Shown here piece after piece: positions 7,440 through 15,547 of a DNA stretch of 64,000 bases. This DNA comes from CAZEAB01 sp964552945 (GTDB lineage: Archaea; Nanobdellota; Nanobdellia; Woesearchaeales; GW2011-AR9), in assembly GCA_964552945.1 (NCBI GenBank), contig CAZKIP010000002.1, forward strand, positions 62,001-126,000. Reading direction: 5' to 3'. The first letter of the stretch is position 1; each line of letters begins with the position of its first letter. The translations under genes were made by a program, and so were the position numbers. The notes beneath the pieces are model-generated. The model was not told the origin of the DNA and did no database searches. It worked only from the letters and a program-made list of their open reading frames with translations.

Positions 7440-8354
7440 ATGATAAACGAAATTTCTCAACACCTAAACCAAATAATTACAGAATTTCCAGAAGAAGATT
7501 CAATAATTTTCAACAATACTAACTACAAAATAAACAAAGATAACTTTCATAAATTATCAGAACAAACACATCCAATAACCTTTATCGACGGAGGTCAAGC
7601 GGAAATAATCTCGTCAGCAAATTTCTGTTTAAGTTTTATCAGAGTAGCTGCAGTTAAGTTTCCAAACAAAGAAACAATAAAAAAAGAATTTTTCCTTCTT
7701 ACAACTGCAAAATACATCAATAATGACATCTATTATTATTCAAAAATATTTGGAGACAAATTAATTGATGAAAATGATCTGCTTATTTCCTCTAATGATA
7801 AAACAATAAAAACAGGGAATGAAAGAGCACCAATTACAAAAATAACTAATATGGCTAGAAGATTTGCAGAATTATCCTTAGCAAAAGAAGCAGAATTTGC
7901 ATTATTGGATGGAACTTTGGAAAAAAAGTTTCTTAACGAGGATAAATATCTGATGAATTTACCAGAAAAAACTGCAGCTTTAGCTAAATCCTCTTCATTG
8001 TTTACAACTTCTGGAAACAGCCCGATTGTTTTGTTAAACAAACTTTCACCAGAAGGATGTTGGTGTTACAAATTAAATGAAAACACGTCCTTTGTTAAGC
8101 TGAATGATAAAGCAGGTCATGTTTTCCGTTTTGAAGGGGATAAAGAACTGCAAAATTGTTTGATAAACAACTCTTCAGATGCGTTATTTTTAGGATATCC
8201 CTACGGCCTTATTCTTGCAGATAAATTGGCAAGAGTAAGCAATGAAGAAAAAAACTCATTAAGAATGAAATTTTTATTAAACTCAAAAAATAAAGAAATT
8301 GTTTCGTATTTGCGAACTTCAAACGCTCACGAGATTTTAGATAATCTGGGATAA
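7440..8354 (+). CDS. nurA: NurA-family 5'-3' nuclease
   Basis: DNA double-strand-break end-resection nuclease that normally works with HerA helicase and Mre11-Rad50. 304 aa. NurA hallmarks seen: FIDGG with D50, E144 in the RRFAEL helix, ALLDGTLE with D157, an SSSLFTTSG segment, and a C-terminal NAHEILDN with H297. HerA, Mre11 and Rad50 are not in this window. TATA-like CTTAATTAA lies about 26 nt before the ATG, so the mRNA is probably leaderless. Confidence 0.88.
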   Translation: MINEISQHLNQIITEFPEEDSIIFNNTNYKINKDNFHKLSEQTHPITFIDGGQAEIISSANFCLSFIRVAAVKFPNKETIKKEFFLLTTAKYINNDIYYYSKIFGDKLIDENDLLISSNDKTIKTGNERAPITKITNMARRFAELSLAKEAEFALLDGTLEKKFLNEDKYLMNLPEKTAALAKSSSLFTTSGNSPIVLLNKLSPEGCWCYKLNENTSFVKLNDKAGHVFRFEGDKELQNCLINNSSDALFLGYPYGLILADKLARVSNEEKNSLRMKFLLNSKNKEIVSYLRTSNAHEILDNLG

Positions 8355-8443
8355 TTAGGTGAAGGTTATTCTGCAATAGCGTAAGTTTTATAATATGGAG
8401 CCGATAGAAAATAAATTATTCATTAAAAGGAGGATGAAGTGTT

Positions 8444-9217
8444 ATGAGATCTATATGTATTATGAACCATAAAGGTGGTGTTGGAAAAACCACAACTGCG
8501 GTAAATTTGGCAGCAGGATTATCAAGAAATGATAAGAAAGTTCTATTGGTTGATTTGGACCCACAAAGTAATGTTGGTGTTTCTTTGAAAATTAATGGGA
8601 GCTATAATATTTATGATGCAATGAGAGGTGGTATTCCAATTTCACGTTGTATTCAAAACTTGGGGAAGAATTTTGATGTAATAACTTCTTCTGAAGAATT
8701 GGCAAAAGCTGAATATTATTTGTCATCTCAGCCAAACTCAAGAATGTTATTAAAAGAATTACTTAGTTCTATTGCTGGGTACGATTACATTATTGTTGAT
8801 TGTCCACCATCATTAGGAATTTTAAACCAAAATGTAATTGCTTATTGCAAGGAAATTTTTATTCCTACTTCTGCTGATTATCTAGGGGTGGATGCTTTAA
8901 AGAAAATGCGGTCTGTTGTAGAGAAAATTAATCGAAGTTATGGCCACCACATTAAAATCACTAAAGTGGTTCCAACATTCTTCGATAAGAGAACCAAAAT
9001 TGGAAGGTCTTCGTTAAAAGAAATGGAAGACATTTTTCCAGGGATAGTTGCTTTACCAATTAGAATGAATTCTAAATTGAAAGAAGCACCTAAATATGGG
9101 AAATCTATTTTCAAATATGCTAGATCTAGTGCAGGCGCAAAAGATTATGGAAGTCTTGTAAGTTCAGTCATAGAAATGGGTTCAATTAGAATTACTCATG
9201 AAGCTATCGCTGAATAA
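8444..9217 (+). CDS. parA: ParA/Soj-family ATPase
   Basis: 257-aa deviant-Walker ATPase: KGGVGKTTTAVNLA at residues ~10-23, the VDLDPQSN switch, and IVDCPPSLG. It may position DNA or another cargo. Start supported by a strong AAAGGAGGATGAA ribosome site. No ParB gene is adjacent. A 22-nt perfect palindrome lies 26 nt after the stop codon (9243-9264) and could be a binding site or a terminator hairpin. Confidence 0.9.
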   Translation: MRSICIMNHKGGVGKTTTAVNLAAGLSRNDKKVLLVDLDPQSNVGVSLKINGSYNIYDAMRGGIPISRCIQNLGKNFDVITSSEELAKAEYYLSSQPNSRMLLKELLSSIAGYDYIIVDCPPSLGILNQNVIAYCKEIFIPTSADYLGVDALKKMRSVVEKINRSYGHHIKITKVVPTFFDKRTKIGRSSLKEMEDIFPGIVALPIRMNSKLKEAPKYGKSIFKYARSSAGAKDYGSLVSSVIEMGSIRITHEAIAE

Positions 9218-9242
9218 GTTTTTTTATTTTTATTTCTTATAT

Positions 9243-9264
9243 TGTTCATTTCAAAAAATGAACA
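9243..9264. promoter_or_regulatory. Perfect 9-bp inverted repeat after parA
   Basis: TGTTCATTT-CAAA-AAATGAACA. It follows a T-rich run and precedes the TATA box of the next gene (9277-9284), so it may be a terminator hairpin, an operator or a centromere-like site. Confidence 0.4.
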
Positions 9265-9320
9265 TAAAAATGTAAACTTTATATATGATGAATTTTTATG
9301 ACAAACAAAGAGGTGTAAAC

Positions 9321-9509
9321 TTGTCTGTAATTAGATATGTGTGTGAAGGCTCCTGTCATGGGAAAGTAACTGAAGAAGAGTATAAAGAAGGTAAGAACGT
9401 CTGTGGTGCTAAAGATTGTGACCACTCCGGCAAACCTCTTGTGAGAAACGAATATTGTTCTCGCTGTAACACAACATTTGAAGAAGGGGAAGACCATATT
9501 TGTTTCTAA
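9321..9509 (+). CDS. Small zinc-ribbon protein, about 62 aa
   Basis: Conserved-looking cysteines: YVCEGSCHG, NVCGAKDCDH, EYCSRCNTTF and DHICF, enough for one or two zinc sites. I place the start at TTG 9321 because AGAGGTG lies just before it and the TATA box CTTTATATA (9277-9284) predicts transcription from about 9307. The in-frame ATGs at 9285/9288 touch the TATA box and would not be on the transcript. Function unknown. Confidence 0.6.
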   Translation: MSVIRYVCEGSCHGKVTEEEYKEGKNVCGAKDCDHSGKPLVRNEYCSRCNTTFEEGEDHICF

Positions 9510-10519
9510 TTATTTAATGGATGAATTTTATCAAACTCTTCAAGAAATAGTTTTGCAATTTTTTCATCTTCAATAATTAATATATTTTCATCGTTTCTTT
9601 TATCTCCTCCATTAGTGGGGTTAAAAGAACCCGTAATAACAGTTTTATTATCGATTATGAAAACCTTGTGATGCAGATTTTGCTTGTTTGTGTCTTTTAA
9701 AACATCCATGCCACTATTGTTAAGCCGCATCATTTGAGAATGTTTAGTAACTTGTCTTGCTTCCATTACGCCATTTATTTTTATTCCATCTAAATGCTTT
9801 AGAAGTAACATGTTAGCGATTCCTTCATGAGTAAAAGAGAAAGTCATGAAATAAATCTCTTTGGTAGCTTTTTTCAACTCTTCTTTTACTCTGAGTGCAC
9901 ATTGATCATCGGGGCAAAAATATACTCCTATTTTTGTGTCACTAATCATAACATTCGGATTTCTTACTTTATCTCCTTTCTTGAAAGTCCCGTTCCACAT
10001 TTCTTGGAATTCTTCTTCATAATTTTGAGCCAGGATTTTTGATTCAATAAATAATAAATTGTTGTTGTTTTTATGGGCTCCATTTTCTGTAGGATTCATG
10101 CTTCCTGAAGTAATTTTCATTCCATCAATTATACAAAATTTATTATGCATGAGACCAGATCTATCTGTTCTAACAAAATGGTGGTCAAATTTTTTCAAAT
10201 AATGGTCATCTGTAACAATTAAAACTTCCATTTGTTTTTCTTTTTCTAAAAGTTTATCTTGAACTGATTCAAGACCAATATCAAACAAAGCACAATGGAT
10301 GCTTTCTTTTGCTGAATCTAAGAAAGCAACTAAGTTATTTTCACAATCGTCTCTAGGGCAGAAGAATAATTCGATGTTTCCGTTGTCTAGTAAGATTGAT
10401 TCAATATTTGACTTTGTAATTGCACCAGAGGTTATTTTTTCATTACTTAACAAATCCAAATCAAGATAATAAAATAATCCTGACATAATTAGTAAGATTA
10501 GAACTATTTTTTTCTTCAC
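9506..10519 (-). CDS. Exported or membrane-anchored PLD-family nuclease/phosphodiesterase
   Basis: Two HKD half-sites: LMHNKFCIIDG (H125, K127, D132) followed by TSGSMN, and LHHKVFIIDN (H283, K285, D290) followed by TGSFN. The N-terminal hydrophobic segment (residues ~4-19) is a signal peptide or anchor, so it acts at or outside the membrane. Each half begins with a matched FCPxDxC motif (FFCPRDDC, YFCPDDQC), probably disulfides or metal sites. DNA/RNA or phospholipid cleavage are both possible. Its start overlaps the stop of the upstream topoisomerase-like gene by 4 bp (operon). Confidence 0.85.
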   Translation of the reverse strand: MKKKIVLILLIMSGLFYYLDLDLLSNEKITSGAITKSNIESILLDNGNIELFFCPRDDCENNLVAFLDSAKESIHCALFDIGLESVQDKLLEKEKQMEVLIVTDDHYLKKFDHHFVRTDRSGLMHNKFCIIDGMKITSGSMNPTENGAHKNNNNLLFIESKILAQNYEEEFQEMWNGTFKKGDKVRNPNVMISDTKIGVYFCPDDQCALRVKEELKKATKEIYFMTFSFTHEGIANMLLLKHLDGIKINGVMEARQVTKHSQMMRLNNSGMDVLKDTNKQNLHHKVFIIDNKTVITGSFNPTNGGDKRNDENILIIEDEKIAKLFLEEFDKIHPLNN

Positions 10520-11571
10520 TTCATAATCCTCTTAACCTTTTCAATCATCTCTGGCTGAATGTAATGACTAACTGTAACAGAATAACTATCCTGCCATTCA
10601 TTCTTCTTCTTCACAAACTTCTTGTGACCAAGTTTAGCAGCTATTGATTTATAGAGAACTTCAACTTCCTCTTTACTCACTTTCCTCTTCCCTTTTAGAA
10701 ATAGCTGTACTTGTTTAGTTGCATAATGACTTCTTACAATGTGCGGATAAAACTCTTTGCCACAATATTTCAAAAAAGCTTTCTTGAATATCCTTTCATT
10801 TATGGGATGCCCTGTTTTACAATTGGCAAAAATAAATTCATTTTTCTTACCTTTCAACATCCCTTTTAATCTTTTAACATACACAGGAGTAAATTTGAGA
10901 GAAATCTCTCTAGGAACTCCATCTTTTGCCAAATAATTAAACATGACTTGGTTCCCTTTAATCGAAACATCTTTTTTCAATAATGTAGTTAATCCTTTGT
11001 GGCCGTGAGCTTTGAAATAAGTTTCATTTCCTACCCTCATATGCGTTTTTAATAACGTAAACATGGGTATTGCTAGATGATCTTCTTTGTTCCTTAAAGC
11101 CTTTGTAACATTACTCAACAATTTTGTATATACTTTGTCAAATTTTGCAACTTTACGAAACTTACGGCCCCGATGCTGTTTAATCTTTTCTTTTGTATAA
11201 GCATAGTTCCATGTCCCGCCTTTATTTTGAAAAAGTACATCCCAATGATCTTCCGAATCTTGGTCATGAACCCTTAAATGTTTAGCAAATAATGAATACG
11301 CTTTGTCAAGAACTTGTCCATCGGGAAGAATGTTTACCCTTGCTCCTTGAATCTCTCCTTTTGGAGACAATTGTCCTTTGAGGAATGAAGAATCAACTTT
11401 GTCAACAAGAACTTTAAGATTTTTATGAGCTTTGAATAACTTTACAACTTGCTTTAATTCTGGGAACTCTCTCTTACACTTTTTCCAAGAAGTTGCAGTC
11501 TTTTCATAAGCTTGCAATCCTTTAACTTTTACTCTAATAGTTCCTTTCAACACATCTTTTTTTAACATCAA
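10516..11571 (-). CDS. Topoisomerase IB-like protein
   Basis: Type IB topoisomerases relax supercoils through a 3'-phosphotyrosine intermediate. 351 aa with a basic N-terminal region (~1-150) and a catalytic domain. The set of active-site residues is present: R179 in HMRVGNETY, K216 in YLAKDGVP, R280 in VRSHYAT, H316 in KLGHKK and Y337 in VSHYIQPE. RVGNETY and the G-L-TTL segment after it favour TopIB over an ordinary integrase, though both share the fold. Co-transcribed with the PLD gene; an inverted-repeat element sits 42 bp upstream. Confidence 0.82.
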   Translation of the reverse strand: MMLKKDVLKGTIRVKVKGLQAYEKTATSWKKCKREFPELKQVVKLFKAHKNLKVLVDKVDSSFLKGQLSPKGEIQGARVNILPDGQVLDKAYSLFAKHLRVHDQDSEDHWDVLFQNKGGTWNYAYTKEKIKQHRGRKFRKVAKFDKVYTKLLSNVTKALRNKEDHLAIPMFTLLKTHMRVGNETYFKAHGHKGLTTLLKKDVSIKGNQVMFNYLAKDGVPREISLKFTPVYVKRLKGMLKGKKNEFIFANCKTGHPINERIFKKAFLKYCGKEFYPHIVRSHYATKQVQLFLKGKRKVSKEEVEVLYKSIAAKLGHKKFVKKKNEWQDSYSVTVSHYIQPEMIEKVKRIMK

Positions 11572-11604
11572 CTTTGAAAAAACATTCAGGTATATAAAAA
11601 TATA

Positions 11605-11613
11605 GTAAGAAAA
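11605..11613 (+). repeat. Left 9-bp direct repeat (GTAAGAAAA)
   Basis: Identical to 11765-11773; consistent with target-site duplication by the enclosed inverted-repeat element. Confidence 0.55.
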
Positions 11614-11764
11614 GGCTCCGTAGAAATGCTATTTAAATTGCCGTAGCTGTCACCATAACCAACAACATCTTTGATGTTTTGGTTGACGCTGACAGGTCGG
11701 GGGTTGCCCCCTTCGGGGTGACCTGTAGGCAATTTAGATAGTTATAAAGTATTTCTACAGGATC
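11614..11764. mobile_element. 151-bp inverted-repeat element (MITE-like, or a structured RNA)
   Basis: The ends are GGCTCCGTAGAAAT and, inverted, GATCCTGTAGAAAT. Inside them CTATTTAAATTGCC pairs with GGCAATTTAGATAG. The centre has two more hairpins: AACCAACAACATC-TTT-GATGTTTTGGTT, and GGTC...GACC around CCCC-CTTC-GGGG. Flanked by 9-bp direct repeats. No coding sequence. The high-GC core is unusual for this genome and leaves a functional RNA possible. Confidence 0.6.
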
Positions 11765-11773
11765 GTAAGAAAA
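11765..11773 (+). repeat. Right 9-bp direct repeat (GTAAGAAAA)
   Basis: Identical to 11605-11613, directly abutting the right terminal inverted repeat. Confidence 0.55.
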
Positions 11774-11793
11774 AAATAATAAAAAACAAAAAA

Positions 11794-12315
11794 TTATGCT
11801 TTCCTCAAGCCTCTTCCTTTTCTTCCAGAAGAAGTTTTTCCATGGAACACTCTGCTTTTGTTTCTCCTATTACAGATCCAGTTGATTTTTTTATCAGCTT
11901 TAATTACCTGATGTTCAGGATCAACCAAGATTACTTCATACCAATAATGTTTACCATCTCTAGCAACCCAGTATGAATTAAGTACAGCTAAATTAAGAAA
12001 TTTTTTCTGAACTCTTTCTTCAGCAATTTGTTGATAATTTTTACTCAAATTCAACTTTGTCCCATACCTTTTTGGTCTTCTTCCTTTTTTGATTTGAGGT
12101 CTTGTATGTCCTCCTCTAAGAACTCTTTGTCTAACTACAATATAACCTTGCTTGGCTTTGTAGCCTAAAGAACGAGCTCTATCAATCCTAGTTGGACGAT
12201 CTATTTTTACAGTTACCGGTTCACGACGCCATTGAAGTAATCTTTCACGCCATAACTCGGGCATATTTGCCTTTGGATTTTTCCAAAGATCTCTAACTTT
12301 TTGGTACATTCCCAT
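11794..12315 (-). CDS. rpl15e: Large-subunit ribosomal protein eL15
   Basis: 173-aa, strongly basic archaeal/eukaryotic L15e. Typical segments: RDLWKNPKANMPELWRERL at the start, RLGYKAKQGYIVVR-like RSLGYKAKQGYIVVR, and a C-terminal tail rich in Arg, Lys and Gly (SGRKGRGLRKA). The start is fixed by GGAGG 6-7 nt before ATG 12315. Monocistronic, with a leader of about 65 nt holding two inverted repeats. Confidence 0.96.
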   Translation of the reverse strand: MGMYQKVRDLWKNPKANMPELWRERLLQWRREPVTVKIDRPTRIDRARSLGYKAKQGYIVVRQRVLRGGHTRPQIKKGRRPKRYGTKLNLSKNYQQIAEERVQKKFLNLAVLNSYWVARDGKHYWYEVILVDPEHQVIKADKKINWICNRRNKSRVFHGKTSSGRKGRGLRKA

Positions 12316-12340
12316 TTTAAGCCTCCATTTGATACTTTCT

Positions 12341-12366
12341 TATACTAGTATAGCTTCAGGTAAGCT
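12341..12366. promoter_or_regulatory. Two inverted repeats in the L15e leader
   Basis: TATACTAGTATA (12341-12352, perfect palindrome) and TAGCTT-CAGGT-AAGCTA (12351-12366). They lie between the TATA box and the ribosome site and could be a protein operator or an RNA hairpin. Confidence 0.4.
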
Positions 12367-12401
12367 ACTACCCACATTGCTATTTTAGCTTAATTATATG
12401 G

Positions 12402-12414
12402 GTTATTTAAAAAG
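12402..12414 (-). promoter_or_regulatory. TATA box for rpl15e
   Basis: CTTTTTAAATAAC on the minus strand; predicts transcription from about 12380. Confidence 0.5.
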
Positions 12415-12503
12415 GTTGCTACTTTTATAACCCATCTCTCAAAATTTATTTTATCACAATATTTAAATACCTTTTAATGCTACCTAGGAACGAGGTGGAA
12501 TTA

Positions 12504-13616
12504 ATGAATATTTCTTCGCTTGTAAAAGAGAATTATTTAGTTTTTGATAAAACAGCAAAATTGTCTGAAGTTGTTGGCAAACTCAAAGAACTTGAGAAGC
12601 AGGCAGCTCTTGTATTTAGAAACAAAAAATATCTTGGTTTGATTGAAAAGAGAAAAATACTTCGTTCAAACATAGATTTGAGTAACACAAATATTGATCA
12701 ATGCCTTATTCAAACACCTATTCTTGATGGTAATATGTCTGTAGAAGAAGCAATTTACCTTTTCAGTAATTCGGATGCCGATTTTCTTCCATTTGAGAAG
12801 GACAAAGTCATTGTAGGGGTTGTAGGTGTTGTTGACTTAGTGCTATTAGCAATGGAAATTCCAGATTCTTCTAAATTACGAGTTAATGACATTAAATTTA
12901 GTAAGTCAACTAAAGTTAACAAAGATGAAACTCTTTCCGTAGCAGTAAACGTCATGCACCAAGAGCATATTGATCATTTACCTGTTTTTGACAAAGGAGA
13001 ATTGTATGGTATCTTATGCTACAAAGACATAGTAAGAAACATTCTAGGATGGTCTCCTAAAAAAGATGTTTCTGGGAAATTTAACGCTGAATTAAGATCA
13101 AGGGGAGCAAGTGTTGACATTAACAGCATGTCTGATTTAAAGGTTGAAAACTTCAGCACCAATGAAAATTTGGTTACAATTGCTGGAAAAAAATCATTGA
13201 AGGAAGCAATCTCTTTGATGCAAGAAAAGAACCACACCAATATTTTGGTAATGGATGGTAATGACTATAAGGGATTACTTACTGCTAGAAATATCATTTT
13301 AACCTTGTCTAAATTGCAGAAAGTTCCACACTATTCACTTTTCTTTGTAGGTCTTAACAAAGTTGAGCTAACTGAACACCAAAGAAATATAATTGATGTT
13401 TTAACTAAAAGGGAAGCTGAAAAACTTGAACGAAAGATTGAAGAACCTTTTTCTATAGCGATTCATTTGAAGGAAATAAACAAAGATGGAAAACAGCGAC
13501 GTTTCATTGTAAATCTTAAAATAGAAATTAACGGGCGTATGTACGTTAGCGAGAAAGAAGATTGGGATTTAGAAAAAGCAATTCACAAATGTTTTAACAT
13601 AATTGATTTAAGTTAA
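12504..13616 (+). CDS. Four-CBS protein with C-terminal HPF-like domain
   Basis: 370 aa. Four CBS repeats, two Bateman modules that bind adenine nucleotides (roughly residues 1-45, 60-110, 125-180, 200-265; for example HIDHLPVFDKGELYGILCY and HTNILVMDGNDYKGLL). They precede a ~90-residue domain matching ribosome hibernation factor HPF in layout: VELTEHQRNIIDVL, SIAIHLKEINKDG, FIVNLKIEINGRMYVSEKED, then a final helix. Inferred role: adenylate-sensing control of ribosome activity. ATG 12504 has GAGGTGG before it; the ATG at 12477 lies only 12 nt from the TATA box 12460-12469 and is unlikely to be used. Confidence 0.78.
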   Translation: MNISSLVKENYLVFDKTAKLSEVVGKLKELEKQAALVFRNKKYLGLIEKRKILRSNIDLSNTNIDQCLIQTPILDGNMSVEEAIYLFSNSDADFLPFEKDKVIVGVVGVVDLVLLAMEIPDSSKLRVNDIKFSKSTKVNKDETLSVAVNVMHQEHIDHLPVFDKGELYGILCYKDIVRNILGWSPKKDVSGKFNAELRSRGASVDINSMSDLKVENFSTNENLVTIAGKKSLKEAISLMQEKNHTNILVMDGNDYKGLLTARNIILTLSKLQKVPHYSLFFVGLNKVELTEHQRNIIDVLTKREAEKLERKIEEPFSIAIHLKEINKDGKQRRFIVNLKIEINGRMYVSEKEDWDLEKAIHKCFNIIDLS

Positions 13617-13632
13617 TTTTTTTTTCTTTTTG
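13617..13632 (+). terminator. T-rich run after the CBS/HPF gene
   Basis: T9-C-T5 directly after the stop codon. Confidence 0.4.
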
Positions 13633-13687
13633 ATTTAATATAAATATTTAGTAATCTTTTTAAAGCGAACCTCTTAATTACTCTTAA

Positions 13688-15547
13688 ATGGTTACATTAG
13701 AAGAAATTGCATTAGAACTAAGGGATAATGGATTTCCTAAGCATGCAACTTTATTGGCATCAGAAAAAGGAAGGGTTTATGCAGATTGTCTTACTAAACC
13801 ACAATGGTATAAAAAAGTTAGAGAAGCCTTTGGTTTTGATATAGTAAGGAGTTTAGAAGATTTCTTATATAGCATAACGACTCCTGAAGATTTATTAATA
13901 GCAGGAATGTTTCCAGACTCTGATTTTACTCCAAGAAATTATTCTGAAGAACCTTTAACCGTTGCAAATGAAAAACCATTTACTTGGGATTCAATTACTC
14001 AAACATACACGGCTTTGAATGAAATACATCGACTAACAAAAATAGCATCACGATTAATATGGTCAGATTTTCAATCACAATTTGGAGATGATGAAGATAC
14101 ACTTTATAGGGTGATAAAAGATGAAGATGCACAAATTAATGATCCAACCAACCAAGATTTTAATGATTATCGGAGATTGGTAAAAGAAAGGCTTAAGTTG
14201 TTTAGAACTATGGAAATGTTTGGCGAATCATCAACATTAAATGCTCAATATTATAACTTACTTAGTTTGTTGCCCCTGGTTTGTAAATCTGAAGGTATTG
14301 ATCCTGTATATGCTGAATTCTATCAGGTTAATCAGGATGTTGAAATTTCTTTTGATGAAGATATGGGTGATGATGAAATTGATTTATTAATGACAGAAGG
14401 TTTAGAGTATAATCCCGAAACATTACAAAGAGTATTGGGGGCTGCGGATCAATTAATTGAAAACGAAGCATTACTAGAAAAAAGTTTTTTAGCTTATTGG
14501 AATCAAAGGGGTGTCACACATCGTCAAAGAGTAATAAAAAATGCATTGACAAGAATAAAAGATAAATTAGAGATTGAGAAATTTCCATTATCTTTTGAAA
14601 ATGAGATAAATCTAAAATTAGATCATGAAAATTATGCAGATTTAGATTTCGATTTAGACAATCCTTATCAAATTGATGAATTAGCTGATTTAGTTCGTAA
14701 AAATCCAGGATATAGAAAGAGTTTAGTTGACGATTTTAATATTAAAAGAAGACATAGGGCACCTCAAAGAGTAGGAATGGAGCAAATTCTTGCTGGAGGA
14801 CAAATCACCAATCCGTTAAAAGATTCTTTAAGTGTTGGTCAGAACGATGGGAAATTTCCAAACATCAAATATCAGCCAGAAACCATGAAAAAATTGACAA
14901 AAATTGTTGATAAAATTAAAGCATTTGAGGAAGATCTAGCAAATGTTAGTGATATCTTAGTTCCAAAACAGGTTCGTAATAAAAAACAATTAACATATAA
15001 AATGAGTGAAATGTCAAAGAATCCATTAGACATAACGTTCGGAAATCAATCTGGCTGTTGTATTTTTGTTTCAGATGAACCAGATAAAATGCAGAATGGC
15101 GGTTTCATTCCTATATATCTTTCAAGCAATTATATTCGATTATTTGAAATTGAACGTGTTCGTCAGAATAGTAATTCCAGAATGGGTTTTGTAATGGCCT
15201 ATGATACCATTACTGAAGATGGAGATAGGATATTCACCGTTAATAGTTTAGAGTTATCTCAAAAAGGTATTGCTGGTGGTAAGAAAACATTAGATGAGCT
15301 AACTAATTATGTAGAAAAATGGTTGATTGGTTATGCAAAAGAAGCAGGGTATGCTGGAGTAGTTATGGGGAACCATTCATATAACACTTCTGTTAACCAT
15401 TCCAGTAGAAGTAGTGATGTTGTTCAAGAAAAATTAACTTTTGAAGGTTCAGACCTCTTTTATAGTGATATATTTCATAAAAATAGAAATAACAAATTAG
15501 AAACAAGAAAAAAATCTTGTTACTGGTTGGCTGACTTTAGAGATTAG
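13688..15547 (+). CDS. Uncharacterised 619-aa protein, possibly with a GNAT-like C-terminus
   Basis: Acidic and soluble with no signal peptide. Residues 1-430 are helical and not recognised. From ~440 the segment LDITFGNQSGCCIF, then GGFIPIYL, MGFVMAYDTI, VNSLELS and a helix ending YAKEAGYAGVVMGNH follow the strand-helix order of acetyltransferase-like (GNAT) folds that carry a G..T/S-CC motif. That assignment is tentative. TATA-like TTTTAAAG lies about 28 nt before ATG 13688. The 3' end overlaps the convergent gene by 4 bp. Confidence 0.6.
   Translation: MVTLEEIALELRDNGFPKHATLLASEKGRVYADCLTKPQWYKKVREAFGFDIVRSLEDFLYSITTPEDLLIAGMFPDSDFTPRNYSEEPLTVANEKPFTWDSITQTYTALNEIHRLTKIASRLIWSDFQSQFGDDEDTLYRVIKDEDAQINDPTNQDFNDYRRLVKERLKLFRTMEMFGESSTLNAQYYNLLSLLPLVCKSEGIDPVYAEFYQVNQDVEISFDEDMGDDEIDLLMTEGLEYNPETLQRVLGAADQLIENEALLEKSFLAYWNQRGVTHRQRVIKNALTRIKDKLEIEKFPLSFENEINLKLDHENYADLDFDLDNPYQIDELADLVRKNPGYRKSLVDDFNIKRRHRAPQRVGMEQILAGGQITNPLKDSLSVGQNDGKFPNIKYQPETMKKLTKIVDKIKAFEEDLANVSDILVPKQVRNKKQLTYKMSEMSKNPLDITFGNQSGCCIFVSDEPDKMQNGGFIPIYLSSNYIRLFEIERVRQNSNSRMGFVMAYDTITEDGDRIFTVNSLELSQKGIAGGKKTLDELTNYVEKWLIGYAKEAGYAGVVMGNHSYNTSVNHSSRSSDVVQEKLTFEGSDLFYSDIFHKNRNNKLETRKKSCYWLADFRD

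Noticed and set aside
8444..9217. ParA as part of a plasmid partition cassette
   Set aside because: No ParB or replication-initiator gene nearby; neighbours are ordinary chromosomal genes.
10516..11571. Topoisomerase-like gene as integrase of a mobile element
   Set aside because: RVGNETY, the TopIB-type lysine region and SHYIQPE fit TopIB better, and no attachment-site pair flanks the gene; the nearby 9-bp repeats enclose only the non-coding element.
11614..11764. Assignment of the structured element as SRP RNA, RNase P RNA or 5S rRNA
   Set aside because: Too short for the first two. The SRP helix-8 loop sequence, the RNase P conserved regions and 5S landmarks could not be found.
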